A DNA stretch of 64,000 nt from Speluncibacter jeojiensis. Lineage in GTDB: Bacteria > Actinomycetota > Actinomycetes > Mycobacteriales > Mycobacteriaceae. The stretch covers positions 1,364,001 to 1,428,000 of the forward strand of contig NZ_JAAIVF010000001.1 of the NCBI RefSeq assembly GCF_029589495.1, written 5' to 3'. The translations under genes were made by a program, and so were the position numbers. This document shows positions 51,440 through 60,418 of this stretch, piece after piece; the stretch's first letter is position 1, and each line of letters starts with the position of its first letter. The notes below the pieces were generated by a model. That model had not been told where the DNA came from and made no database searches. It was given only the letters and a program-made list of their open reading frames with translations.

Positions 51440-52131
51440 CGTTCCCGCAGCACGAAGCCGACGCCGCGCACGGTGTGCAGCACCCGCGGCGCCCCCTCGA
51501 TCTCGAGTTTGCGGCGCAGATAGCTGACGAACACGTCGACCACGTTCGTCTCGGCCTCGAAGTCGTAACCCCACACCGACCGCAGCAGCTGTTCGCGGCT
51601 GAGCACGATGCCGGCGTTCTCGGCGAGTTCGGCCAGCAACTCGAACTCGCGTTTGGTCAGGTGCACCTCGGTACCGGCGACCTCGACCCGACGTCCGGGC
51701 AGGTCGATCAGCACCGGTCCGATCCGCACGGCGTCGCCGTCTGCCTGCACCGCCGGTTCCGGACGCCGTCGCAGCAGCGCGCGCAGCCGGGCGACCAGTT
51801 CACCGAATTCGAACGGCTTGACCAGGTAGTCGTCGGCACCCGCTTCGAGCCCGGTGATGCGGTCGTCGACGGCGCTGCGCGCGCTGAGCACGCACACCGG
51901 CACGTCGTTGTGCATCGCCCGCAGCGCGGTGACCACCCCGACGCCGTCGAGGACCGGCAGGTTGAGGTCCAGGACCATCACGTCGGGGTCGTGCTCGTCG
52001 ACCGCGCGCAACGCGGCCCCGCCGTCGGTCGCCGTGAACACCGTGAAGTCCGACAGTTCCAGGCCGCGTTGCAGCGCGGTCAACACGTCGGTGTCGTCGT
52101 CCACCACAAGAACCTTCGCATCCGCAGCCAC
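51436..52131 (-). CDS. prrA: Response regulator PrrA
   Basis: A 231-residue OmpR-type regulator: receiver with [17 protein letters not shown], phosphoacceptor Asp55 in [31 protein letters not shown] and conserved [12 protein letters not shown], then a winged helix ([58 protein letters not shown]). It is very close to mycobacterial PrrA, an essential regulator there. GTG at 52131 is the likely start (a longer form from 52173 would overlap the upstream gene). prrB follows with ATGA overlap. Confidence 0.94.
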   Translation of the reverse strand: MAADAKVLVVDDDTDVLTALQRGLELSDFTVFTATDGGAALRAVDEHDPDVMVLDLNLPVLDGVGVVTALRAMHNDVPVCVLSARSAVDDRITGLEAGADDYLVKPFEFGELVARLRALLRRRPEPAVQADGDAVRIGPVLIDLPGRRVEVAGTEVHLTKREFELLAELAENAGIVLSREQLLRSVWGYDFEAETNVVDVFVSYLRRKLEIEGAPRVLHTVRGVGFVLRER

Positions 52132-52153
52132 GCACCCATCTTGCCCGCCCGCA

Positions 52154-52447
52154 TCAGGCGGCGACCGGATCAACCACGAATTCGGACTCCACGGCCTCGG
52201 CCCACCGCTGGTACTCCGGCGTCCACTCGTCGGCCGGGTCCAGCGAGAAGATCAGCACGTCGTCGACGCCGCCGGGGCCCTCGCCGGGCAACACCGAGGC
52301 GATCCATCCGCGTGTGGGGTCGGTGACGAGCACCTCGCCGGCGGCGAGATCGGTCGCGAGCGCGGCCGCCATGTCCTCGGCGGAGCATCCGTGCAGGGCC
52401 GGTGTGGTGAACTTTCCGTCGACACCCATCGTCCGCAAGCTGGTCAT
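52154..52447 (-). CDS. Hypothetical 97-residue protein upstream of prrA
   Basis: A small acidic protein: [83 protein letters not shown] at 52447 follows GGAGGAGG. It lies 22 bp upstream of prrA in the same direction, so it is probably cotranscribed with the two-component system. No membrane segment or known domain; family not recognised. Confidence 0.7.
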   Translation of the reverse strand: MTSLRTMGVDGKFTTPALHGCSAEDMAAALATDLAAGEVLVTDPTRGWIASVLPGEGPGGVDDVLIFSLDPADEWTPEYQRWAEAVESEFVVDPVAA

Positions 52448-52602
52448 GACTCCTCCTCCGGCTGGAACCCGTTGTTCTGCAATCACTTCTCGGTGATGAA
52501 GAACCCGATGACCAAAACGGTAGAAGGGCGAAGTTGAGGGGTTGTTGGGGAAGAGTTAAGGCTCTGTGAGATTCGGCGCGCGCCGGTTCGGGGCCTGCAG
52601 GC

Positions 52603-54177
52603 TCACAGGGTCGTCGTGAGGTTGGCCATCATGGCCATGTCCTCGTGTTCGAGGTTGTGGCAGTGCAGCAGGAACCGTCCGGTGTAGTCGGTGAAGCGGA
52701 CGGCGATCTCGGCGGCCTGCCCGGCGTCGAGGTTGATGGTGTCCTTCCAGCCGCGGTCGGTCGGTCTGGGGTCGCGGCCGTTGCGGGAGAGCACCTGGAA
52801 CTGGTTCAGGTGCACGTGCACGGGATGGTTGAAGTCGCTGGTGATCCGCCAGATCTCGAGGTCGCCGAGCCGGGCGGTCGCGTCGGCGCGTTGCGGATCG
52901 AACGGCTTGCCGTTGATCAGCCAGCCCTTGTCCTGGGTGCTGCCGTCCATCGCGGTCATCTTGCCCATCCGGAAGTTCATCTCTCGGGTGCGCACCGCGT
53001 GGGCGGGGTCGAGCCGTTCGAGGTCGACCAGCCGGTCAGGGACCGCACTGGTGTCGTCGACGGTGTGGGTCACCCGCAGGCGCAGGACGGGGACGGTGGT
53101 GCCGTCGCCGAGGTCGTTGACGATGGTGACCTGCTCGCCGGGCCGGTAGCCGGTCAGGTCGACGACCGTGTCGAAGCGTTCGGACGGGGCCATGTCGATC
53201 GCATCGAGGTGTTGCGGCTTGTCGAGCAGCCCGCCGTCCGAGCCGATCTGCACGAATCCAGGCGCCTGGCGGTGCGGGGTGTCCAAGCGCAGCCGGTAGA
53301 CGCGGGCGTTCGAGGCGTTGAGCCAGCGCAGCCGGTGCCGAGCGGCGGCGACGTCGTAGCGCGGCCATGGCACGCCGTTGACGAGAATCACGTCGCCCTG
53401 CACGCCCTGCATGTAGTCGCCGGTGACCCCGGGGGTGTGCAGGAATGTCGGGTCCTGGGCGGGGTAGGCGAGCCGGCCGCGGGCGTCGAAGGCGCGGTCG
53501 CACAGCATCAGCGGCAGGTCCCGGTCGCCGCGCGGCAGCGGCAGCGCCTGTTCGGGCTCGTCGGTGATCAGATGGAAACCGGCCAGCCCCTGCCACACCG
53601 AGGAGCCGGTGAAGTCCATGCGGTGGTCGTGGTACCAGAGGGTGGCGGCGAGTTGGTCGTTCGGATAGGTGTGGTCGCGCTGCCCGCGGGCGATGACGGC
53701 TTGCGGGTCGCGGGCGAGCATCGCCGTCGTCCCCGCCACCGGCAACAGATAGTCGGTCGGGTAGCCGTCGGAGTCGGCGGGGGTGTGGCCGCCGTGCACG
53801 TGCACCACGGTCGGCACATCGAGTTCGTTGCGATGCGTGACCACCGCGGTCCTGCCGTGCCGGGCGGCCAGGGTGGGTCCGGGGAACTGTCCGTTGTATC
53901 CCCAGATGTCGGTGCGGTAGCCGGGCAGGATCGTCGCGGTCGCGCGCCGTTGGGTGACCTGGTGGTAGTCGGCGGTCTGATCGCTGCGGTAGGGCGCGAG
54001 GACAGCGGGCACCGTGCCGGGCAGCGTGAACGGCTCGGGCAGGCGGGCCTGGCTGGTCAGGGTCTTGCCGAGGGTGCGCGGACCGGACAGCTGCCAGTCG
54101 ATGCCGGCACCGAGCAGCGCGGCCCCGCCGATACCGGCCGCCGACCAGCCCAGGAACCGGCGCCGCGAGACGGTCAC
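52603..54177 (-). CDS. Tat-exported multicopper oxidase
   Basis: A 524-residue three-domain copper oxidase of the CueO/bilirubin-oxidase type. Tat signal SRRRFLGWSAAG at the N-terminus. Copper ligands: HVHGGH and LWYHDHRMD in domain 1, then HPVHVHLNQF and the HCHNLEHEDMAMM motif in domain 3, where the final Met is the axial type 1 ligand. Such enzymes oxidise Cu(I), metals or phenols. GTG at 54177 overlaps the stop of the upstream membrane protein (GTGA); an open frame further upstream is the antisense-frame extension of that gene. Confidence 0.92.
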   Translation of the reverse strand: MTVSRRRFLGWSAAGIGGAALLGAGIDWQLSGPRTLGKTLTSQARLPEPFTLPGTVPAVLAPYRSDQTADYHQVTQRRATATILPGYRTDIWGYNGQFPGPTLAARHGRTAVVTHRNELDVPTVVHVHGGHTPADSDGYPTDYLLPVAGTTAMLARDPQAVIARGQRDHTYPNDQLAATLWYHDHRMDFTGSSVWQGLAGFHLITDEPEQALPLPRGDRDLPLMLCDRAFDARGRLAYPAQDPTFLHTPGVTGDYMQGVQGDVILVNGVPWPRYDVAAARHRLRWLNASNARVYRLRLDTPHRQAPGFVQIGSDGGLLDKPQHLDAIDMAPSERFDTVVDLTGYRPGEQVTIVNDLGDGTTVPVLRLRVTHTVDDTSAVPDRLVDLERLDPAHAVRTREMNFRMGKMTAMDGSTQDKGWLINGKPFDPQRADATARLGDLEIWRITSDFNHPVHVHLNQFQVLSRNGRDPRPTDRGWKDTINLDAGQAAEIAVRFTDYTGRFLLHCHNLEHEDMAMMANLTTTL

Positions 54178-54692
54178 CGCGACGCGTCCGGCGCGTCGGG
54201 CTGCTGGACGGGATGCGTCTCGACGGGGCGCTTCTGGGCGGCGACCAGCGGCGCCCGCCAGGACCACACGGCCATCATGATCAGGCCCGCGACGACCGTG
54301 ACCCCCAGCGGCACGTGCAACTCCAGCAGCACGTCCGCCCAGCCGATCGACGACTGCGCACCCACCGCGACGACCAGCGCAACGCCCCCGATGACCGGCC
54401 ACCACCGTCCGCGCGCGAGCCGCCGGTCCTCGAGTGACACCAGCAGGACCGCGATGGTCAGTGCGGTGAGGATGTTGGAGTTGGTGCCGTGCAGGTCCAG
54501 GGCGTCGTAGTTGCCCGAGATGAACTTTCCCGCGAGCGCGGCCTGCACGAGGCCGTCGACCGCGGCGAGGGTGGCGACCGAACGCAGGCACATACGGGCG
54601 ATGCGGGCACCCCGGCCCGGACTGCGCCCGGGCACCGGCCGGGTTCCCTCGGCCCCCTGCGTTTCGTCAGCTGAATCGGCGGTCGTCGTCAT
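54174..54692 (-). CDS. Four-helix membrane protein coupled to the multicopper oxidase
   Basis: A 172-residue protein: hydrophilic tail to about residue 35, then about four hydrophobic helices (VATLAAVDGLVQAALAG, ILTALTIAVLLVSL, VIGGVALVVAVGAQ, VPLGVTVVAGLIMMAVW) with an HxxN-like HGTNSN and a His in LELHVPLG that could bind heme or metal. The stop overlaps the oxidase start by GTGA, so the two are cotranslated. Possibly a membrane partner in copper or electron handling; family not identified. Confidence 0.68.
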   Translation of the reverse strand: MTTTADSADETQGAEGTRPVPGRSPGRGARIARMCLRSVATLAAVDGLVQAALAGKFISGNYDALDLHGTNSNILTALTIAVLLVSLEDRRLARGRWWPVIGGVALVVAVGAQSSIGWADVLLELHVPLGVTVVAGLIMMAVWSWRAPLVAAQKRPVETHPVQQPDAPDASR

Positions 54693-54784
54693 CGATTCGT
54701 CCTGTCCGGATCGGCGTCGCCGCGCGGCCTGTCGCGCGGCGCGGCCAGAATAGTGTCCGAATTCTGGGAGCCGGCTGGCAGAGC

Positions 54785-54813
54785 TTGTATTTAGCGTGAC
54801 TAATAGTTAGACT
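54785..54813 (+). promoter_or_regulatory. MarR promoter with overlapping operator dyads
   Basis: TTGTAT (54785-54790), 17 bp spacer, TAGACT (54808-54813), eight bases before ATG 54822. The spacer holds TTAG-CGTGA-CTAA (54791-54803) and CTAA-TAG-TTAG (54800-54810), overlapping dyads suited to MarR autorepression. Confidence 0.6.
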
Positions 54814-54821
54814 TCTATACT

Positions 54822-55307
54822 ATGCAGTCGGATGACCCCGCCAACCTCGCGGAAGGCCTGCGCCCCCTCCTGGTCCGCGTCAACCACATGGTGCGACGAC
54901 GCAGCCCGGGTTGGGACCTCACCGCCGCACAGACCTCGGTGCTCACCACGCTGATGGATCGTGGACCGATCCGCATGGGCGAGCTGGCCCAGCACGAGCG
55001 GGTGCGGATGCCGACGGTGACCAGTATGGTCACCCGGCTCGAGCGGATGGGGCTGGCCGAGCGCAACCCCGACCCGGCCGACCGGCGCGCCGTGCTGGTC
55101 GGGATCACCGAAGACGGACGCAGGCAGATCGCCGAGCTCGTCGCCGAGCGAAACGACTACCTGGCCGCACTGCTGGGCGAGTTGTCCGCGCAGGAGCGCG
55201 CCCATCTCGCGGCGGCCCTTCCGGCGCTGTCCCGACTGCTCGAACTCGACCCCGGGCACGAGCCGAGGGTGCCGAACACCACGGACGACGAACTCGCCCG
55301 CCGATAA
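54822..55307 (+). CDS. MarR-family transcriptional regulator
   Basis: A 161-residue winged-helix regulator: LRPLLVRVNHMVRRRSPGWD, TAAQTSVLTTLMDRGPIRMG, the recognition region ELAQHERVRMPTVTSMVTRL, wing NPDPADRRAVLVGITEDG and C-terminal dimer helices. ATG at 54822. The MFS transporter gene follows after 28 bp, a classic repressor-exporter pair in which the ligand is probably also the transport substrate. Confidence 0.92.
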   Translation: MQSDDPANLAEGLRPLLVRVNHMVRRRSPGWDLTAAQTSVLTTLMDRGPIRMGELAQHERVRMPTVTSMVTRLERMGLAERNPDPADRRAVLVGITEDGRRQIAELVAERNDYLAALLGELSAQERAHLAAALPALSRLLELDPGHEPRVPNTTDDELARR

Positions 55308-55335
55308 CCGGAAAACCAGTTGAGAAAGAAGACAC

Positions 55336-56589
55336 ATGAGTAGCACCGCGACGCTGGTGCACGACGAGCACGCCGCGCACCCCAAGCTCACCGACGCTTT
55401 GCGCGGTCAGCCGAAAACCGTGTGGGTCACCGCATTTGCGGCGGTCATCGCGTTCATGGGCATCGGGCTGGTCGACCCCATCCTCAACACCATCACCGAG
55501 GCGCTGCACGCCACACCGTCGCAGACCACGCTGCTGTTCGCGTCCTACCTGGGCGTGCAGGTGGTGGCGATGCTCTTCACCGGCGTCATGTCGTACCGCT
55601 TCGGTCCCAAACGAACCGTCGTGACCGGCCTGCTGCTGATCGTCATCGCGGCGGGACTGTGCGCCCTGGCCAACAGCATCGGCGCACTGGTGTGGCTGCG
55701 TGCCCTCTGGGGCCTGGGCAACGCGTTCTTCATCGCGACCGCGCTGTCGGTGATCGTCGGCGCCGCCACCGGCGGCCAGAAGGGCGCGATCCTGCTCTAC
55801 GAGGCCGCCCTCGGTCTCGGTCTGGCCGTCGGCCCGCTGGTCGGCGCCGTACTCGGCAACGTCTCCTGGCGCGGCCCGTTCGCCGGCACCGCGGTGCTCA
55901 TGGCGATCGGCGCGATCCTGTGCGTCACCATGCTCACCAAGGACCCCGACCGGTCCCACCGGCAGCAGGTGCGGCTGATCGATCCGCTGCTCGCCCTGCG
56001 CAACCGGAACCTGCTGGTCACCTCGATCGGCTCGGCGTTCTACACGGCCGCGTTCTTCACCGTCATCGCCTGGGCGCCGTTCGTGCTCGGCAAGGGCGCG
56101 TACTTCACCGGCTTCGTGTTCTTCGGCTGGGGACTGTGCACCGCGGTCTCGGGCGTGGTCATCGCACCCAAGGTCGCCGCCCGGCTGGGTGAACGCGGAG
56201 GCGCCATCCTCGCGGTGCTCGTCTATGCGGCACTCATGGCGGTGCTCGCGCTCGGCAACACCACCACCGTCGTCGTCGCGGTGATCCTCTCCGGCCTCGT
56301 CTCCGGCGTGCTGAACACGCTGTTCACCGGCGCCGCAATGAGTTCCGGTACCGCACCGCGCGCGGTCTCCAGCGCCGGCTACAACTTCCTGCGCTGGCTC
56401 GGCGGCGCCGCCTCGGCGATCCTGGTGGGCCACATCGCCACCTGGTTCGGCGACATGGCGGCACCGTTCTGGGTCGCGGTCGGATGCTGCGTGGTCGCCG
56501 CCGGAGCGCTCGCCCTGCGCGAGGCGAAGGAACCGGCCGACCCGCACACCGTCCCCGAGGACGCCGCGATCATCGGCGCCGAGCAGTAG
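55336..56589 (+). CDS. MFS drug/metabolite exporter (DHA1 type)
   Basis: A 417-residue protein with 12 predicted helices. Motif A region is SYRFGPKRTVVTG, and motif C-like PLVGAVLGNVSWRGPF marks drug:H+ antiporters; ILCVTMLTKDPDRSHR forms the central loop. ATG at 55336 has AGAAAGAAG upstream. Cotranscribed with the MarR regulator. Substrate unknown. Confidence 0.9.
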   Translation: MSSTATLVHDEHAAHPKLTDALRGQPKTVWVTAFAAVIAFMGIGLVDPILNTITEALHATPSQTTLLFASYLGVQVVAMLFTGVMSYRFGPKRTVVTGLLLIVIAAGLCALANSIGALVWLRALWGLGNAFFIATALSVIVGAATGGQKGAILLYEAALGLGLAVGPLVGAVLGNVSWRGPFAGTAVLMAIGAILCVTMLTKDPDRSHRQQVRLIDPLLALRNRNLLVTSIGSAFYTAAFFTVIAWAPFVLGKGAYFTGFVFFGWGLCTAVSGVVIAPKVAARLGERGGAILAVLVYAALMAVLALGNTTTVVVAVILSGLVSGVLNTLFTGAAMSSGTAPRAVSSAGYNFLRWLGGAASAILVGHIATWFGDMAAPFWVAVGCCVVAAGALALREAKEPADPHTVPEDAAIIGAEQ

Positions 56590-56766
56590 CCACTCCCTTT
56601 TCACATCGCCCGTGCAGATCCCCGATCCGCGCGGGCGATGTGCGTTTCGGGGGTTGGTCCGCTCGGCGGGAACGGCCGTGCGGATCACCGCGCCGCACCG
56701 ATAGCGTCGGGCCGAGGCCGGGCTCACACCGTCCGCTCGGCCACAGACCGCCAACGAAGGACGCCC

Positions 56767-57681
56767 ATGAAGACACTGATCGTCGGTGGCACCGGGATGA
56801 TCGGCAGCCACACCGCCCTGCACCTTCGCGACGAAGGCCACCACGTCACCGTCGCCGCCCGCACGCCGGTCGCCGAAGATTCGCCGGTGGCGGGCTTCCC
56901 TGTTCTCCTCGGCGACTACACGGCCGGCACCTTCACCGAAACCGATCTGGGCCAGTTCGAGGCAATCGTGTTCGCCGCGGGACTCGACATCCGGCACAAG
57001 CCGAAGGACGCCGACGAGGACGAGTTCTGGGAGCGCACCCAGACGGGCGGTGTGCCGCGGTTCGTCGCCCTGGCCAAGCGGGCCGGAGTCGGGCGCGTCG
57101 TCCAGATCGGCAGCTACTACCACCAGGTCATGCCGGAACTCGTCGAGCGCGACCCGTATGTGCGGGCCCGCAGCCGCGCCGACGAGGGCGCGCGGGCACT
57201 CGCCGACGCCGACTTCAACGTCTCGACGCTGAACCCGCCGTCGATCCTGGGTGTCATCCCCGGGGCGTCGACCCGGCGCTACGCGAAGATCGTCGACTGG
57301 GCCGACGGCGCGCTCCCGGACGTCCCGAACTTCGCTCCCGCCGGCGGCACCAACTACCTGTCGGTGCGCTCACTGGCGGCCGCGGTCGGCGGGGCGTTGC
57401 AGCACGCCGAGTCGGGCAAGCGGTACCTCGTCGGCGACGCGAATCTGACGTTCCGCGAATACTTCCAGGCTGTGTTCGACGCTGCGGGCAGCAGCATCCG
57501 GCTGGAGGAGCGCGACGAGGAGCACCCGTTCATGCCGGACTCGGCGATCGTCCCCGGCCGCGGGCACGTGCTCTCCTACGAACCGGACCCGGCCGACACC
57601 GAGTTGCTCGGATACCCGCGCGGCGACGTCGAGCGCGCTCTCGACGAGATCGTCGCCGCGGTGCGCGCGTCCCGGACGTAG
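56767..57681 (+). CDS. NAD(P)-binding extended SDR/epimerase-like protein
   Basis: A 304-residue Rossmann protein: MKTLIVGGTGMIGSHTALHL gives the GxxGxxG motif. TVAARTP and FEAIVFAAGLDIRH follow. The usual YxxxK catalytic pair is not seen at the expected place: SYYHQVMPELVERDPYVRAR has Tyr but no Lys four residues on. TLNPPSILGVIPG and GGTNYLSVRSLAAAV are typical of the NmrA/epimerase group. It may be an atypical reductase or a binding protein. ATG at 56767 follows GAAGGA. Confidence 0.8.
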   Translation: MKTLIVGGTGMIGSHTALHLRDEGHHVTVAARTPVAEDSPVAGFPVLLGDYTAGTFTETDLGQFEAIVFAAGLDIRHKPKDADEDEFWERTQTGGVPRFVALAKRAGVGRVVQIGSYYHQVMPELVERDPYVRARSRADEGARALADADFNVSTLNPPSILGVIPGASTRRYAKIVDWADGALPDVPNFAPAGGTNYLSVRSLAAAVGGALQHAESGKRYLVGDANLTFREYFQAVFDAAGSSIRLEERDEEHPFMPDSAIVPGRGHVLSYEPDPADTELLGYPRGDVERALDEIVAAVRASRT

Positions 57682-57688
57682 CCGACCG

Positions 57689-58180
57689 CTACCACTCGGG
57701 CGTCTCGCGATCACACAGTTGCCCGAGCGGTGCGATGACGGCGCCGGTGTCCGGGTCGACCCACACCGGCGCCGCATCGCGCACCGAGGGCGTCAGCAAT
57801 CTCCATCCGCGCGAGGGCCACTGGACGAACTCAGAGCCCGCCAGTTGGGTCTGCACGGTGTCGGCCACCCAGACGCCCGCCTCTCCGTAGGTCGCGTCCA
57901 CGGCCAGTCCACGGCCGATCCGCCATCCACCCAGTCCCTCGCGCGTGTCCCAGCCGATGCTGACGTAGTAGTCGGCGTTGACCTCCAGCACCCACTCCAG
58001 ATCGTCGACGGTCATGTCGCGGCCGTACCGCAGGCAGTGCAGGTCACGTGCGACGTCGCCGAGCGCCCGTACCCAGGATTCCGGAGCGTCAACGATGGAC
58101 TGGCCGTCGATCGGCCGACGCTGCTCGCCGACCGGTAGGCGCCAGATGAGCACGTCATCGCCATAGGGGTCGGGAATCAC
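57689..58180 (-). CDS. Hypothetical 163-residue protein
   Basis: Begins VIPDPYGDDVLIWRLPVG at GTG 58180, with GAGGAG seven bases upstream; the longer open frame beyond it is not gene-like. Content is Trp- and Asp-rich with alternating strands (LEWVLEVNADYYVSIGWDTR, WRIGRGLAVDATYGEAGVW, WVDPDTGAVIAPLGQL). No membrane segment or motif that I recognise. It converges on the NAD-binding gene (7 bp apart). Confidence 0.65.
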   Translation of the reverse strand: MIPDPYGDDVLIWRLPVGEQRRPIDGQSIVDAPESWVRALGDVARDLHCLRYGRDMTVDDLEWVLEVNADYYVSIGWDTREGLGGWRIGRGLAVDATYGEAGVWVADTVQTQLAGSEFVQWPSRGWRLLTPSVRDAAPVWVDPDTGAVIAPLGQLCDRETPEW

Positions 58181-58350
58181 CAGATCACTCCTCGCCCTCG
58201 ATCCGACAAACGCCCGATGACAGAAGTTTACGGTGCGCCACAAGCGCTTGCGGGCAGTCACCCGGTACCGGCGCGACGGCAGGGGGTGAGTTCGCGGAGG
58301 GATTCTCGGCGCAGTCGCGGACCGGCAGTCCGGGATGAGGTCTCGCGCAC

Positions 58351-58392
58351 CGACCAAAGTTCCAAGTTTGTACATTCTCGGAACTTTGGTCG
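58351..58392. terminator. Perfect 13 bp inverted repeat between two minus-strand genes
   Basis: CGACCAAAGTTCC and GGAACTTTGGTCG with a 16-base AT-rich spacer (AAGTTTGTACATTCTC). It starts 33 bases past the tyrosine phosphatase stop, so it can end that transcript; its regularity also fits an operator for the downstream hypothetical gene. Confidence 0.55.
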
Positions 58393-58425
58393 CGCGGCGT
58401 GACGTGCCCCGAACGGCGCGCCGGG

Positions 58426-59364
58426 TCAGCGCACCAACTTCGCCCTCAGCTTCGCGAGGGTGCTCTGGTCGAGTCCCAGGCCGGCGGTGAGGTAGTTGTC
58501 CACCGTGCCGTAGCTCGTCTTGATCTGGTCGAGCCCGGCCTGCAGGAAGCTCGCGTCGACGCCGAGCATCGGCTTGAGGGCATCCGCGGCGGCCTGTCCC
58601 TTGCTCGCCACCAGCGACTGGTAGGTCTTCGCATTCTGGGCCGCCAGGTAGTCGTTGGTGGCCAGATAGTCCTTCATGATCGTCGCTTCGGGGACACCCG
58701 CGACGGACTGCAGCAGCATCGACGCCCAACCGGTCCGGTCCTTGCCGGAGGTACAGTGGAACACCTGCGGCCCAGGGGTGTTCGCGAGGTCGGTGAGCAA
58801 CTGCTCGAAGCCGGCGCGGTTCGCCGCGTCGGTCACGAAGCTGCGGTTCATGTCCTGCATGAACTTCATGGCCTCTTCCGGCGTGCGCACCGCCATGGCC
58901 GCGGCATACAGGTCCCCCGCGAGGATCGGGATGTGCACGTACTTCACGCCGGGCAGGGTCGCATCGGGCGCCTGCGCGACCTCTTGGTCGGTCCGCACGT
59001 CGTAGATCGCCCTCAAATGCAGACCCTCAAGGGTTTTCAGGTCAGCGGCGTCCGGAGTCAGGGCATTCGATCGGTAGAACACCCCGCGCTGCAGGTGCCG
59101 CCCGGTGGTGGTGACGTATCCGCCGTCGGTTCCGGCGACGTCACGGAAGTTCGCCACCGACGCCAGCCGCGGGGTCGCGGCCGGCTGCGGCATCAAGCTC
59201 CCGAGCCCCGGAATGCTCAGCCCGGCAGAGCCGAGCGAGGGGAGCTGCACAGGATCTGCGGCGGCGACAGGGCCGAGGGCGCCGGCCGCGAGAATGCCGC
59301 CGGTCACCAGCAGTGCCGCTGCGGTTCGTTTTCGTCGAGCCAGGACGGTGGGGAGCACGAACAT
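58426..59364 (-). CDS. Secreted protein tyrosine phosphatase (PtpB/Y_phosphatase3-like)
   Basis: A 312-residue exported phosphatase. Signal peptide about residues 1-36, then a spacer. The catalytic domain has VANFRDVAGTDGGYV (the N-terminal phosphatase signature), RGVFYRSNALT, IYDVRTDQEV and the P-loop HCTSGKDRTGW with nucleophile Cys204 and Arg210. The helical C-terminal lid (KDYLATNDYLAAQ) is as in triple-specificity phosphatases of the MptpB class. ATG at 59364 follows AGAGGAGAGG. Substrate unknown; outside-cell location is predicted. Confidence 0.88.
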   Translation of the reverse strand: MFVLPTVLARRKRTAAALLVTGGILAAGALGPVAAADPVQLPSLGSAGLSIPGLGSLMPQPAATPRLASVANFRDVAGTDGGYVTTTGRHLQRGVFYRSNALTPDAADLKTLEGLHLRAIYDVRTDQEVAQAPDATLPGVKYVHIPILAGDLYAAAMAVRTPEEAMKFMQDMNRSFVTDAANRAGFEQLLTDLANTPGPQVFHCTSGKDRTGWASMLLQSVAGVPEATIMKDYLATNDYLAAQNAKTYQSLVASKGQAAADALKPMLGVDASFLQAGLDQIKTSYGTVDNYLTAGLGLDQSTLAKLRAKLVR

Positions 59365-59471
59365 CGGTACCTCTCCTCTGGACGGTCGCTGCGGCACAAA
59401 GCCTGTGCCGTGAGAGGAGCGTCGATGATCAGTATCGTTGCGGCAAGTCACCTTTCCCGCTCAGCGGGTCC

Positions 59472-60287
59472 TCATGGATGGCGGGGCCGGTTGGTCCAGC
59501 CACCGGATTCGCGGGGCACCCAGCCGCCCGAGCCGTGTGTCCCGCCGTCGACGTGAAGGGTTCCGCCGGTGACGAACCGCGACAGGTCCGACGCGAGGAA
59601 CAGCGCCGCGCCGGCGACGTCCTCAGGCCTGCCCGGACCACCGAGCGGCGACCACCGCGGCCACATCGGCTCGTCTTCCTCGGGCACGAGTTGCGCGTAC
59701 GGAACCTGCAGCGACTCGATCAGGTCCGGTGCGATGGCGTTGACCCGGATCCCCGACGGGCCGACCTCCGCGGACAGCGACCTGGTGAACTGCATCAACG
59801 CCGTCTTGTATGCCGAATACACGGTGTGGCCGGGGATCGCGCGGTGCGCCTCGACGGTCGTGAGGTTGATGACCGAGCCCCCGCCGCGCTCGGCCATCCC
59901 GGGGAGCACGGCATGCGTCAGCCGCAGCACGTGCCCGAAGTTGATGTCGTGCAACTCGTCCCACAGTCCGTGGTCGTTCTCCGCGAACGGCTTCGGTGCC
60001 CGGACGAAGTGGCCGACGTTGTTGACCAGGATGTCCGGTTGGTGGTCGAGCAGCGGCTCGAGCACCTCGGAATCGCGGACGTCGCACTCGAACAGCGCGA
60101 TCGACCCTCCTGCAGCGGTGTCGAATTCGAGCGGATCTCCCACCTCGACGTCGACCGCGAGCACGTCCGCCCCGTGCGAGGCGAAGGCCCGGGAGATCGC
60201 CGCGCCGATTCCGCCGCCACCACCGGTGACGACCGCGCGGCGGCCGGAAAGCAACGGACCTGGAGCGAAAACCGAGTTCGTCGTCAT
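59472..60287 (-). CDS. Short-chain dehydrogenase/reductase (SDR)
   Basis: A 271-residue classical SDR: TGGGGGIGAAISRAFA (NAD-binding), VDVEVGDP, LVNNVGHF, INLTTVEAHRAIPGHTVYSAYKTALMQF in parts, with Tyr-Lys present but Thr in place of the usual catalytic Ser, IRVNAIAPDLIESLQ and LHVDGGTHGSGGW. The start is ATG at 60287; an upstream ribosome binding site is weak. It is downstream of the MFS transporter on the same strand with a 130 bp gap. Confidence 0.85.
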   Translation of the reverse strand: MTTNSVFAPGPLLSGRRAVVTGGGGGIGAAISRAFASHGADVLAVDVEVGDPLEFDTAAGGSIALFECDVRDSEVLEPLLDHQPDILVNNVGHFVRAPKPFAENDHGLWDELHDINFGHVLRLTHAVLPGMAERGGGSVINLTTVEAHRAIPGHTVYSAYKTALMQFTRSLSAEVGPSGIRVNAIAPDLIESLQVPYAQLVPEEDEPMWPRWSPLGGPGRPEDVAGAALFLASDLSRFVTGGTLHVDGGTHGSGGWVPRESGGWTNRPRHP

Positions 60288-60418
60288 GGATCCATGAGAG
60301 CGCACCGCACCCATCACGGTCAGGAGAACGTCCCGATCGCCGGGATGACAACCGCGCACCGAGACGGCGAACCCGCGGGACCTCGGTCGAGGTCCCGCGG
60401 GCACTTTCGCGTGAGCGC

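Noticed and set aside
55105-57123. A 672-codon minus-strand open frame opposite the MarR and MFS genes
   Set aside because: Composition typical of antisense frames; the plus-strand genes carry clear family motifs.
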